Assembly: GCF_002368335.1 (NCBI RefSeq) | Contig: NZ_AP018288.1 | Location: 943,550 to 1,007,549, forward strand | Reading direction: 5' to 3' | Origin: Nostoc sp. NIES-4103 | GTDB lineage: Bacteria; Cyanobacteriota; Cyanobacteriia; Cyanobacteriales; Nostocaceae | DNA length: 64,000 bases | In this document: piece after piece, positions 26,885 through 35,563 of the stretch | Layout of the letters: each line of letters starts with the position of its first letter | How positions within the stretch are numbered: position 1 is the stretch's first letter | Made by a program: the position numbers and the translations under genes | Notes under the pieces: model-generated | The model's input: the letters and a program-made list of their open reading frames with translations, nothing else | What the model was told of the DNA's origin: nothing | Database searches by the model: none

Positions 26885-27115
26885 CTATAGAATAAAAATT
26901 CTCTGTTTTTTGCTAATTAGGAATTTTGGCTTATGGTAGTCGTCATCTAAAAACAATATACAGTAAGGCTTTTCTGTTTCTTTTGTATGTTCTTCTGTTT
27001 CTTCTAGGAGATAAGTCCAGTTATTCAACTGTTGAGTAAAAATTTTCAAAATTTCAATAACTTCGGTATCACTAATTTTTTTTGAAATTAGAGTTAATTC
27101 TTGGTAAGCTTTCAT
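26885..27115 (-). CDS. Uncharacterised 76-residue protein
   Basis: This small protein starts MKAYQELTLISKKISDTEVI and has an acidic middle (LLEETEEHTKETEKP) and a basic end (FLISKKQRIFIL). No domain is recognised. It lies just upstream of the 128-residue gene, 35 bp away on the same strand, so the two probably form one unit. The low-GC composition sets the pair apart from flanking housekeeping genes. Confidence 0.5.
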   Translation of the reverse strand: MKAYQELTLISKKISDTEVIEILKIFTQQLNNWTYLLEETEEHTKETEKPYCILFLDDDYHKPKFLISKKQRIFIL

Positions 27116-27147
27116 TCTTTTTTAGAAAGTAATTAGAGTTTTTAGAT

Positions 27148-27196
27148 AATCAGCCGCTTGGAGGATAGCATCGTGGTCGTTGTAGCTTACATAACC
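27148..27196 (-). pseudogene. Remnant duplicating part of the adjacent DHH phosphoesterase gene
   Basis: These 49 bp match 27743-27791 inside the DHH gene at 41 positions. On the minus strand they read GYVSYNDHDAILQAADY, against GYLRYDDRDAIPQAADF in the intact gene. A stop follows 7 codons later. It is the relic of a second copy of that gene or of a close relative. Confidence 0.7.
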
Positions 27197-27202
27197 TTAC
27201 AG

Positions 27203-27307
27203 CTATTCTTCAGCGTGAGGATAAAAGTCTAAGTCTAAAATCTCATCGACAGAAAAAGGGCAGACGATCGCAAAATTTTCTTTCTGACAACAAACCAGTT
27301 TCCACAT
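27203..27307 (-). pseudogene. Remnant of a DUF29 gene C-terminus
   Basis: A 34-codon frame starting at ATG 27305-27307 ends with CPFSVDEILDLDFYPHAEE. That is the characteristic DUF29 C-terminus, compare CPFTIGQILDPNFL at 13319. The rest of the DUF29 domain is missing. It directly precedes the DHH remnant. Confidence 0.65.
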
Positions 27308-27332
27308 TGAAATATTAGTATGAAGGGCATTT

Positions 27333-27398
27333 AAAAAAAAAGAGCAAAGGCAAAGCGAAAAGGTCTTTACTATAACTTACCTTTCGCCCCTTTGCTCT
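27333..27398 (-). terminator. Rho-independent terminator of the DHH phosphoesterase gene
   Basis: On the minus strand AGAGCAAAGGGGCGAAAGG pairs with CCTTTTCGCTTTGCCTTTGC and is followed by a run of nine T (27333-27341 region). It starts 4 bp after the stop codon at 27402. This is the clearest terminator in the window. Confidence 0.85.
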
Positions 27399-27401
27399 GT
27401 T

Positions 27402-28688
27402 TTACTCTGACTGAATCGGGTTATCTTTAGGATTAACTAACCTCAGCAGCTTTTGCTTAATTTGAGTATCAAAAACTTCCCATTTCATTTTTGCATAGGC
27501 AGAATTTTCATTACTTCCTGATAAAAAACCCATGGGAATTTCAAAGCCGCCTGCACTGGTGCGTCCACCACCAAAAAATCGCCCTGTGCTATCTTGTCCA
27601 AAGGCTTCTTTGATGAATTCATCGGGGTCGAGGGTGAGTTTTGTGGTTCTCAAGGAACCGATGACTACTTCTAATTCATCATCTTCATCGTGAACAATGC
27701 CGTAAACTACTGCGGTGTGGACGTTTTCTTCTGTCACCAAGAAATCAGCCGCTTGGGGGATGGCGTCGCGGTCATCGTAGCGTAAATAACCAACCCCAGC
27801 AATGGAAAAGTTATTTTGGACGATGCGGTTTTTTAGCGATCGCTCGATCACATCCATCACCCGCTTGGAACGATTTGCTTGTAAAATCGCATTCAGCAGC
27901 TGGGCATCATAAAATCGACTCAAATATGCAGCTGCCATAAAGTCTTCTTCTTGCGCTTGCATCAGCCGATTAGTATCGGATCGCAAGCCGTGCATTAAGG
28001 CTGTAGCACATTTAACATGTTGAGCGATGCTGCTATCTAAGGTCAGTAACCCCACCTGTAAATACTGTGTAAAAATCGTTGCAGTTGCTCGCACATAAGG
28101 ACGGACATCTACAAACTCTGATTTGAGTTCTGCCTGTAAGCTGTGATGATCGATAACTGCTATCAGCGGTATATTTGCCTGCTGTATACAAGATAGTAAC
28201 TGACTTGTTGTTCCTTGATTATCAATTAAGACAAAACCTTGATAAGATGATAAATCCTTGCTTTTCAGGGTTTGCAGTGTCCAGCGCTGGGCTGGTAAAT
28301 TAGTAAGCTTGACCAGGGCAATATTCTCTTGGTGGCTTAAAGTACCAGCATAAATAATTTCGCATTTAATATCGTATTGCTGGGCAATTAACTGGTAAGT
28401 CCAAGCAGAAGAGAGAGCATCAGGATCAGGAAAATCTTGCAAAATTATCAGATGACGCTCATGTTGGTGTGCTAACAGGGTCTTTTGCAGTTCTTCGGAC
28501 TTCTGAAAAGCCAAAGAATTGCTCCGCTGGTTTGTATAAAAAGTTAGTCCTTCTCCTGTGGATGATGGCAAGGATGGCTTAGTAAATGGCACTTCAACCG
28601 CTTCTTTATCTATCTCACCATCTTCAGGGTGTGGTTCTGTCTTCAATGACAATTTCTCAGACTGCTTAAAAGAAGAATTCAATTGCAT
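27402..28688 (-). CDS. DHH-family phosphoesterase (NrnA/oligoribonuclease-like)
   Basis: This 428-residue protein has the DHH superfamily motifs: DFPDPDALSSAW, VLIDNQG, and the signature IDHH in VIDHHSLQAEL. A C-terminal DHHA1-type GGGRTSAGGFEIP substrate-binding loop is present. Related proteins degrade short oligoribonucleotides or 3'-phosphoadenosine 5'-phosphate with manganese. The first 60 or so residues are a low-complexity extension. A partial duplicate lies downstream at 27148-27196. Confidence 0.88.
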   Translation of the reverse strand: MQLNSSFKQSEKLSLKTEPHPEDGEIDKEAVEVPFTKPSLPSSTGEGLTFYTNQRSNSLAFQKSEELQKTLLAHQHERHLIILQDFPDPDALSSAWTYQLIAQQYDIKCEIIYAGTLSHQENIALVKLTNLPAQRWTLQTLKSKDLSSYQGFVLIDNQGTTSQLLSCIQQANIPLIAVIDHHSLQAELKSEFVDVRPYVRATATIFTQYLQVGLLTLDSSIAQHVKCATALMHGLRSDTNRLMQAQEEDFMAAAYLSRFYDAQLLNAILQANRSKRVMDVIERSLKNRIVQNNFSIAGVGYLRYDDRDAIPQAADFLVTEENVHTAVVYGIVHDEDDELEVVIGSLRTTKLTLDPDEFIKEAFGQDSTGRFFGGGRTSAGGFEIPMGFLSGSNENSAYAKMKWEVFDTQIKQKLLRLVNPKDNPIQSE

Positions 28689-29588
28689 AGCAAACGTTTT
28701 TGTTGAGTGTGAGGCGTTGTTAATTTGTTAAGAAATCTTAAAACCAGCACTTTACTGATTTAGCCGCACATTATGATCTTCGCAAAAATATAGAATCCTG
28801 TGGATACATATGTGGGTCTATTTTTTTATCAATAGAATCTATCAGAAATATGCTAAATTCCACCTGAGTGGATACAAGTGGCTCAAAACAAAGATTTTTA
28901 GTTGCTCAAATTTCATCTCAAAGGAGTACAAGTAGGAGGCAGCTATACTGGAGGCAGGAGAGAGAAGCCTTGTGATGAGCAGGTTTCTCTAATTGGCATT
29001 TTATATTTAATTATGTCTACCTACTTAAATTTTTTGATCTTATGTCGCTAAATAAACAAGCTGTGAGGAGTGGAAGTGTGGAGTTAGGAGTTAGTGGTTA
29101 TCTCCTCTACTCAGTGATAAATATTGAGTATTCTTTGATACTTATATGAATTATATGTGCGGTTATTAGAGCCGTAGTCACATAGGTTAGGACAATGTTG
29201 ATTCCTCAAAGCCGACAAGCAACTAGGTTTATACTCAGAACTCAGCAACACGCTTGTGTGCGGCTGTCGGCGTTCGCCCTTGGCGTTGCCGAAGGCTAGC
29301 TGTCCAACGCAACCAGAAAAAGAAATACTAAAAAGTATAAGCGCTTTTATAAAGTTACAATCTATAATTAACAGCTAAATATTTGCAAACGGGTTTAGCA
29401 GGCGATCGCAGAGAGTCCCCAGCAATATGTATCATGACTTCATGTGGGCCCATCCAGTCAACAAAGTTTGTTAGCACCCAGACTCAAACCGATACTAGAT
29501 GCATACAGGTATATGGCAAAGACACAATTGCAGCACCAATAGTGATGACAATTACTCTGCCATCTTAATTCAGTTGCTTAGCCCAATG
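28689..29588. other. 900-bp gap with no protein gene; possible small RNA
   Basis: The gap is AT-rich, with a hairpin at 28961-28990 preceded by purine-rich AAGGAGTACAAGTAGGAGGC, a short GTTAGGA repeat near 29080, and a GGCGTTCGCCCTTGGCGTTGCC-like dispersed repeat at 29270-29296. A 61-codon frame at 29383-29568 has a TTG start and no family signal, so I do not call it. Confidence 0.45.
28961..28990 (+). ncRNA. Candidate small-RNA terminator hairpin
   Basis: AGAGAAGCCT and AGGTTTCTCT pair (one G-U) around a 10-nt loop and are followed by an AT-rich stretch. With the purine-rich 40 bases before it, this could be the end of a short untranslated RNA. No known RNA family is recognised. Confidence 0.25.
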
Positions 29589-30086
29589 CTAAAGCCCTAT
29601 AACATACTTTTGCCACTCTGTGTGTAGTCCACTCTTCAGATGCTTGCTGACCTCGAAATAGAGGCTGCTATAAGGTTGGCGAGGGGGATGACGTAAAGGC
29701 ATGTGTGCTTCGTGGGGTGTGCGACTGCCTTTTTTCACATTGCAACGGACACAAGCCGTCACAATGTTTTCCCAAGTATCGCCCCCACCGCGCGATCGCG
29801 GTATTACATGGTCTAACGTCAACTCATCACCTGTATAGCCGCAATATTGACATGTATGACCGTCACGGTGCAATATATTGCGGCGAGTCAGGGGCATTTC
29901 CTTATAGGGAACGCGCACGTAATGACGCAATCTAATTACGGTTGGCAACGGGAAATCAGAATAAAGAAATTTACCGTTGTGTTCAACGCGTTCTGCTTTG
30001 CCTTTAATTAATAAAACCGCAGCCCGACGCCAGCTCGTGATATTGAGCGGTTCGTAAGAGGCGTTCAGGACTAAAACCTTCCCCAT
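29589..30086 (-). CDS. HNH endonuclease
   Basis: This 165-residue protein has a central zinc-stabilised HNH domain: CQYC, LTLDHVIPRSRGGGDTWENIVTAC with the catalytic His, then CVRC. The N-terminal MGKVLVLNASYEPLNITSW is the hallmark of a conserved cyanobacterial HNH subfamily found as single genes. It is probably a nicking or cleaving nuclease; its biological role is unknown. Confidence 0.93.
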   Translation of the reverse strand: MGKVLVLNASYEPLNITSWRRAAVLLIKGKAERVEHNGKFLYSDFPLPTVIRLRHYVRVPYKEMPLTRRNILHRDGHTCQYCGYTGDELTLDHVIPRSRGGGDTWENIVTACVRCNVKKGSRTPHEAHMPLRHPPRQPYSSLYFEVSKHLKSGLHTEWQKYVIGL

Positions 30087-30458
30087 TGATTAACGCTCAA
30101 GGTATTAGTTTTACATATATTAACACAAATATACTCTTCTTGGAAGATGAGAATAAATTATACTTCCGGAATAATTCAAAAATTAATGTTTATTTACAGG
30201 GAATGGGGAATTGGGCATTGGGAATGGGGAATGGGGAATGGGGAATTGGGAATGGGGAGACAATAAGTATCAGCAACTGATTACTGACAACTGACAACTG
30301 ACAACTGACAACTGACAACTAACACCTAAGCATCTTGTATAAATTTGCCAATCAACGCTAAACTTCCAGATTAACTCGCTATGTGGCTTGTAGGACTATG
30401 AATAAGCATAATAAATAACCTAGAAGCAAAAGCAGTGGTGTGATAGGAGGAAGTAAAA
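30087..30458. repeat. Gap with GGGAATGG and CTGACAA tandem repeats
   Basis: GGGAATGGGGAATGGGGAAT units at 30199-30258 are followed by five CTGACAA heptamers at about 30284-30322. The last 60 bp form the alr leader. No gene is seen. Confidence 0.7.
30444..30450 (+). promoter_or_regulatory. Ribosome binding site of alr
   Basis: TAGGAGG lies 8 bp upstream of the ATG at 30459, a strong and well-spaced site that supports this start. Confidence 0.8.
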
Positions 30459-31646
30459 ATGTTAAGTCGTAAGCCAACACCTAGGGTTGATTCTAATCAA
30501 GAGTGCGATACCTACGCTTGGTTCTCACAACGCGCTTGGGTGGAAATTGATCTAGAGGCTTTATCGCACAATGTCAAACAACTGGTGCAGTTTTTATCAC
30601 CACGTACTCAATTGATGGCAGTGGTAAAAGCTGATGCTTATGGACACGGAGCGGTAACAGTTGCCCAAACAGCATTAGAATCGGGAGCTAGTTGGCTGGG
30701 AGTTGCTACAGTTCCAGAGGGTATTCAATTACGGGAAGCAGGCATTAATGCTCCAATTCTGATTTTAGGGGCGACTCATACAATAGAGCAAATTCATGCG
30801 ATCGCCCAATGGAAACTACAGCCAACTTTGTGCAGCCCCAAACATGCCTTAATTTTTTCTAATATTTTAGAATCTATCAAACATGATTCCCCTATTCCCG
30901 TACACATCAAATTGGACACGGGAATGTCTCGCTTAGGTACTAATTGGCAGCAAGCAGCTGAATTTGTGCAGTTAGTGCAACGGTTGCCTCATCTTGAGAT
31001 GAAGAGTATTTATTCTCACCTAGCAACAGCAGATAGTCCTGATGCTACAGTCATGCAAGAACAGCATAGAAGATTTTCAGAAGCGATCGCCCAAATCAAA
31101 GCCATGGGAATTAAAATCCCCTGCTTGCACTTGGCAAACTCAGCCGCCACTCTTGCAGATTCAGCATTGCACTATGACATTGTACGAGTCGGTTTAGCAG
31201 TTTACGGACTCTATCCAGCGACTCATTTACAAAATGTCATTGACCTTAAGCCAGTTTTGCAACTCAAAGCGCGAGTCACCCAAGTGAAAACAATTGCTGC
31301 TGGAACTGGTGTCAGCTACGGTCATCAATTCATCGCACCTCATGAAATACGCCTCGCCGTTGTGGGAATTGGTTACGCTGATGGTGTACCGCGTAATCTT
31401 TCTAACAATATGCAGGTACTAATCCGCGGTCAACGAGTGCAACAAATCGGCACAATTACAATGGATCAGTTGATGCTGGATGTGAGTGCTTTTGGTGATT
31501 TACAAGAAGGGGAAATAGTCACCTTACTTGGTCAACAGGGAAACGAGCAAATTTCAGCTAATGATTGGGCAGAAAAACTCAACACCATTTCATGGGAAAT
31601 TCTCTGCGGGTTCAAGCATCGTCTGCCTCGTGTTGCAGTCATGTAA
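30459..31646 (+). CDS. alr: Alanine racemase
   Basis: This 395-residue PLP enzyme interconverts L- and D-alanine for peptidoglycan. The PLP lysine is K57 in AVVKADAYGHGAV, and the second catalytic Tyr is in GVSYGHQF. The KLDTGMSRLG and GTITMDQLMLDVS blocks are normal. The N-terminus has a 25-residue lead before WVEIDLEALSHN, which is usual for cyanobacterial homologues. Confidence 0.97.
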   Translation: MLSRKPTPRVDSNQECDTYAWFSQRAWVEIDLEALSHNVKQLVQFLSPRTQLMAVVKADAYGHGAVTVAQTALESGASWLGVATVPEGIQLREAGINAPILILGATHTIEQIHAIAQWKLQPTLCSPKHALIFSNILESIKHDSPIPVHIKLDTGMSRLGTNWQQAAEFVQLVQRLPHLEMKSIYSHLATADSPDATVMQEQHRRFSEAIAQIKAMGIKIPCLHLANSAATLADSALHYDIVRVGLAVYGLYPATHLQNVIDLKPVLQLKARVTQVKTIAAGTGVSYGHQFIAPHEIRLAVVGIGYADGVPRNLSNNMQVLIRGQRVQQIGTITMDQLMLDVSAFGDLQEGEIVTLLGQQGNEQISANDWAEKLNTISWEILCGFKHRLPRVAVM

Positions 31647-31672
31647 TTAGGAATTGGGAATTGGGAATTGGG

Positions 31673-31721
31673 GAGCCAGTGCGAACAATCGCGCTTGCGT
31701 CGGAAAGCGACTGGCGTCATG
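31673..31721. repeat. 49-bp dispersed repeat, copy 1
   Basis: GAGCCAGTG to GGCGTCATG here matches 60955-61003 with two mismatches, in the same orientation. Both copies lie beside tandem-repeat DNA downstream of genes. Confidence 0.8.
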
Positions 31722-31789
31722 GGGCATTAGGTTTCTTTCCAATTGCCTCTTGCCGTACATAATTAGTTATGTTACCATAGTAAACTAAT

Positions 31790-31871
31790 GCGGATGTGGC
31801 GGAATTGGCAGACGCGCTAGATTTAGGTTCTAGTTCCGAGAGGAGTGAAGGTTCAAGTCCTTTCATCCGCA
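31790..31871 (+). tRNA. tRNA-Leu (anticodon UAG)
   Basis: The acceptor stem GCGGATG pairs with CATCCGC, followed by discriminator A. The anticodon stem CTAGA/TCTAG surrounds the loop TTTAGGT, giving anticodon TAG at 31824-31826. A long variable arm (CCGAGAGGAG) marks a type II tRNA, and the T arm reads GGTTCAAGTCC. CCA is not encoded, as often in cyanobacteria. Confidence 0.96.
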
Positions 31872-32153
31872 TCTGACCGAAAACATAGAATAGTAACAAG
31901 TTTCAAGCACTAGCTAACGTACTGCATAGTCTTGAAACTTTTTTTTGATTACTAGCTTGAAAGAGTAGGGAGTAGGCAACGGATAGCTATGCTCTAAAAG
32001 CCGATTTGATATAGCAAAGTGCGCTCGTGCTGTAGACGCTTGGTGCGGCTACTCTTCTCCTGACAAAGACGCTGTGCGAACGAGAACGCCTAACGGCGAA
32101 CCCACAGGGTGGAGCCACTGTGCGATCGCGCTTTGCCCACACCACAGCCTTTA

Positions 32154-32265
32154 TACCGTTTCACTTTAAAGTTGATACATTTAGGCAAGCTGGGGGAGCT
32201 GGGGAAGCTGGGGAAGCTGGGGAAGCAAGAAAAGTGATTTGTATCAATATTTTCGTGAAATGGTA
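32154..32265. mobile_element. MITE-like element with ACCRTTTCAC ends enclosing a minisatellite
   Basis: Left end TACCGTTTCAC and right end GTGAAATGGTA are complementary at 10 of 11 positions, and both continue into a TTGATACA motif. Inside is a 9-bp AGCTGGGGA-type minisatellite (32190-32225). The ends match those of the elements at 46550 and 58032. Confidence 0.65.
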
Positions 32266-32330
32266 TTACATGTGGGGTTGCTGAGTAAAAAGCCAGTTTA
32301 TTCAAGCCTTTGAGCAATCAACACTGTCCT

Positions 32331-32383
32331 CATATTTGCAACACATAAATCGACTCTCCGGGGCGTACAGCTGTACGCCCCTA
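32331..32383 (+). mobile_element. Truncated copy of the GTACAGCTGTAC palindrome element
   Basis: ATATTTGCAACACATAAATC, then CTCTCC and the perfect 22-bp palindrome GGGGCGTACAGCTGTACGCC-CC (32360-32381). The right-hand half seen in the other copies is missing. Confidence 0.75.
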
Positions 32384-33146
32384 CAACGGCTTTACGTCTC
32401 ATTGAGATTCGTTCAGGCAAGACATGGCATTCTTATTCAACGAGCGTGCTTGATACTACAGTTATAATATCACATTTAGTGCTTATTTATACTGTAAAAT
32501 ATGGCAAATTTAAGATGCTTTGAATCCTGTAAAAAGACTCTAAAGTTTAAGTTATTTATCGACTGGTTCTATCAATGGTATTTAATTGCAGATTTAGTGC
32601 AATTAGTTATTTCACACTGTGTTGGTAGTTTTGAGGGATGCCGTGGCTGATGAAATATCTTTACATGCAAAGCACATATATGTATTGAGAGTTGATTGTG
32701 GGCTTTATCATTTTTTCTTACTCATTAAAAAAGTCCGCTTTTGACCAAATTGAAGTATTTTTTTGCTCATGAAAATAAATATTTAGGCATTGTTAAACTA
32801 CAGCGAAAACCAAGCATGAACAGAATTGTTGCGCTATTTTCTGAGTAAGAGTGAGACACTGAACAATGTTTATTTCAAACCTCTGATCAAAGCTCCTTGA
32901 TATCTGGCAAATAGCCTTAACTTGTGAGCAATGGTTGAGAGCAGGAAGTGGCATAGCAAAACATCGTTGGTAGGAGAATGATTAAGAGAAGTGGAGATTT
33001 GTCTCATTTCATATGTTTGCTATATTTTTCTGGTATTCTCTGAACTTATGAAAGATTGGCTAACCGACTTGTCCTAAAGCCAAGGAATTGCGATTGGGAC
33101 GGCTCGAAAAGCCCTTACTGTTATCCCATATGACGCACCCTCAACT

Positions 33147-34697
33147 ATGGTAGTTAAAGAATCTCCAACAATTGGACTGATTGAAGTTCCAGCAACGGGA
33201 CTATACGATGCAGAAGGCAAAAATTGGACTTCTTTATATAGACATCGTTCCTTAATCAGCAAGCAAGTTTTGATTCCTGACTTGCAAGCAGGAGGATTTG
33301 ATGCCCGATTGGTCAACCTCAGAGATGATAACTATAGTGAAGAATTTGGGGAAGTTTCCTGGAAAGGAATGACCCTACGGAAAACTTACGTTGGGGGCAA
33401 AATTTCCGCCCTCGATCCTCACGCATTCGATGCTTGGGGAGTTACAGTTAATTTCTCCCAAGACCGTCAAGTCACTTGTATGATAATTGAGCATCTGGCT
33501 AAGGGAGGTCGTCCCATTGTCGTTGGCGGATCGGATGCTTTCGCTGAACCGCACCACTACTTGAAAGCTGGCGCAACAGCAGTTGTTCAGGATAAATCCG
33601 GGGCAGCAAATTGGGCGATTTTCGACTATGTACTGGGAAAAACTCCACGAGAAGAACTTACAGGTGTGATTCTCGCAGACGGCAAACAATATCCCAGAAA
33701 GAATAAAGCCAAAAGTCCAGAGGATTGGGCCCTACCCTCGGTGGACGTGGCGCGGGACTGTTTAGGGACACTCCCCAATGTCCAGGGATTTGTGCCAGTC
33801 GGTTCACTGGTGGCTGACATTGGTTGCGATCGCACCTGTGATTTTTGCATGACACCCACCTACGGCACTGGTTTTCGCAGAATGTCCCCAGAAACAGCCC
33901 TCAAATGGTTGGCTATCCAGAAAGAAGCGGGGGCCCGTTCGATCAATATCGGTTCCGATCAATTCCTCGCCCGTGGACTCTTTCCAGAGGGACGACAAGA
34001 GATCCTCGATATTACCAATGGTGCGCGGGAGATGGGAATAACTCTGATGTGGCCCAATGGTTTAGAACTGAGGAAAACAACTTTGGGAAGTGGGCGCAAC
34101 TATGAAAGCACCGACCTCAGACCTGACGAAGAACTGATTGAAGCACTGTTTGGCTGGGATGGCAAAGTCGGTTGTCCTTTGGCTTATATCCCTGCTGAAC
34201 GTCCCGTTTTTGGACGAGAAGCCTACAAAAAGCTGCTACCGTGGCAAGAGCATTGTACGTTGATGAAATCTGTAGTCAGAACTGGTGTGCCTGTCATTGC
34301 TTATGGCATCATTATCGGGCTACCCGATGATGACCATGATGACTTGTTACGTCTTGAGGAAGCAATCTCAGAACTCGTGGATGAACTGGTAGAGATTAAC
34401 CCTCAGCTGGAATTTCAGACTTCATGCTACAGCATTATTCCCTTGCCCGGAACTCCGCAAGCCTTCAATTTACGCAAGTCAGGACTGCTACAGTTTGAAG
34501 ACACCTGTCTTTGGGGGGTGTGGACAACTACTTCCAAGACTCATCACCTTACCTACGAGGAGGTTTCCGATTGGCAAATTCGTCTATCTAATATTCGCAG
34601 ATCAGCGTCTGAATTTACCAACTATAACGGGGAATATTCAGGGATGGTTAGTCAAGCTTCCTCCGACGACTCAAAGATTGTGTTGGGAAAATCTTGA
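33147..34697 (+). CDS. B12-binding-type radical SAM enzyme of unknown function
   Basis: This is a 516-residue protein. The N-terminal 160 residues have the Rossmann-like pattern of cobalamin-binding radical SAM proteins (LIPDLQAGGFDARLVNLRDD and HLAKGGRPIVVGGSDAFAEP). The cluster motif CDRTCDFC is at about residue 225, and the barrel runs to about 450. A stretch GIIIGLPDDDHDDLLRLEEA matches the family's later barrel strands. It is neither HpnP-like nor an obvious BchE by its N-terminus. Methylation or ring rearrangement of a small molecule or peptide is possible, but there is no neighbour to suggest the substrate. It is flanked by long non-coding DNA on both sides. Confidence 0.85.
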   Translation: MVVKESPTIGLIEVPATGLYDAEGKNWTSLYRHRSLISKQVLIPDLQAGGFDARLVNLRDDNYSEEFGEVSWKGMTLRKTYVGGKISALDPHAFDAWGVTVNFSQDRQVTCMIIEHLAKGGRPIVVGGSDAFAEPHHYLKAGATAVVQDKSGAANWAIFDYVLGKTPREELTGVILADGKQYPRKNKAKSPEDWALPSVDVARDCLGTLPNVQGFVPVGSLVADIGCDRTCDFCMTPTYGTGFRRMSPETALKWLAIQKEAGARSINIGSDQFLARGLFPEGRQEILDITNGAREMGITLMWPNGLELRKTTLGSGRNYESTDLRPDEELIEALFGWDGKVGCPLAYIPAERPVFGREAYKKLLPWQEHCTLMKSVVRTGVPVIAYGIIIGLPDDDHDDLLRLEEAISELVDELVEINPQLEFQTSCYSIIPLPGTPQAFNLRKSGLLQFEDTCLWGVWTTTSKTHHLTYEEVSDWQIRLSNIRRSASEFTNYNGEYSGMVSQASSDDSKIVLGKS

Positions 34698-34752
34698 GCT
34701 AAGGGACTTGCAGAAATAAAATATACAGTTTGATAATAATCATTACAGTAAG

Positions 34753-34787
34753 GAGGGCAAGGGTTGTCAACGGCAATCCTTGCCCTC
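34753..34787 (+). terminator. Hairpin terminator of the orphan radical SAM gene
   Basis: GAGGGCAAGGGTTG pairs with CAATCCTTGCCCTC (one G-T pair) around a short loop about 55 bp after the stop codon. The 3' side continues TCTAAATAG, so the T-run is weak. Confidence 0.65.
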
Positions 34788-34852
34788 TCTAAATAGATAC
34801 GAATGAAAATTCTTTTTGCACTTTCCTGGTTTTGCATCAAGAGTGCTATTTA

Positions 34853-35050
34853 ATTAACGTGAGTTCGATGACCTCTCCCTTCCAGCCTCCCTCTCCTAAA
34901 AGGCGTACTCCTTTCAAGAAGCAAGCGATCGCGTTGCGTCTGGGTAAGGAGAGGGAGGAGGAACGAAAAAATAAGGGTTCTACTCCCCTCTCCTTGTAGG
35001 AGAGGGGCCGGGGGAGAGGTTAAAACAGCCCTTGTCGAACTCACGTTAAT
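34853..35050. mobile_element. 198-bp MITE-like element with perfect 16-bp terminal inverted repeats
   Basis: ATTAACGTGAGTTCGA at 34853-34868 is the exact complement of 35035-35050. Inside, CTCTCCC-rich arms face GGGGGAGAGG arms, so the element could fold along its length. It has no open frame. Confidence 0.8.
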
Positions 35051-35563
35051 AATAATCGGTGAAGTGGGAATTATATAGAGAATTCCACTAATAAAAGCTG
35101 AGGTAATTTTTATGGTTACTTTATATTAAATTTCAGAAATTTTACTTAATCAATCGTCACATTGGATGAGATTTGAGCAAGCCAGATTGTTTTTAAGTGT
35201 TAATACTGAGAAAAAAATAGTTAGATTTTGGTAACTTAACTGTAGTATTTCAGTGGGTATCACTTAAAAGTTACTTAAAGTTAAGTGGCTTCATTTAGTC
35301 TTTACTTTTTGTTGACTTATCCTCTAGAGATGTCGAATAATCTAAGTATAAATAAGTAAGTAAATTAACAATAACTTACGATTTATGGGTTTTGACAATC
35401 TCAAAATATCTTTACTGCTGTTGAGTTGATCCACAAGTTGTGATTGAAGCTCTTGTATTTGGTATTACAAAAAACTGTTCATTAATATTTTGATGGGAAT
35501 TGTGGCAAGGCTGATGTCCAAATTTAGCTTACACGTATTAAATTTAGCTGAAGTAAAAGCAAA

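Larger units (their letters stand above)
31872..33146. other. 1.27-kb gene-free, repeat-rich region upstream of the radical SAM gene
   Basis: It contains a GGCGAAC-rich dispersed repeat near 32030-32125, the MITE-like elements at 32154-32265 and 32331-32383, and then about 750 bp of AT-rich DNA without any open frame of note. The end of this AT-rich part should hold the promoter of the gene at 33147. I saw no cobalamin-riboswitch B12 box. Confidence 0.45.
34698..35563. other. Gap with a terminator and a 198-bp MITE-like element
   Basis: The hairpin at 34753-34787 follows the radical SAM gene. The MITE-like element occupies 34853-35050. The remaining 500 bp is AT-rich and holds the promoter region of the chemosensory operon; no further gene is seen. 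Confidence 0.5.

Noticed and set aside
29383..29568. 61-codon plus-strand frame
   Set aside because: TTG start, no ribosome binding site, odd composition and no recognisable pattern.
31872..33146. Cobalamin riboswitch upstream of the radical SAM gene
   Set aside because: No B12 box or typical multi-stem layout could be read in the 750 bp before the start.
33147..34697. Hopanoid C-2 methylase HpnP or BchE as identity of the radical SAM protein
   Set aside because: The N-terminus and linker do not match what I know of either family, and no hopanoid or bacteriochlorophyll genes are near.
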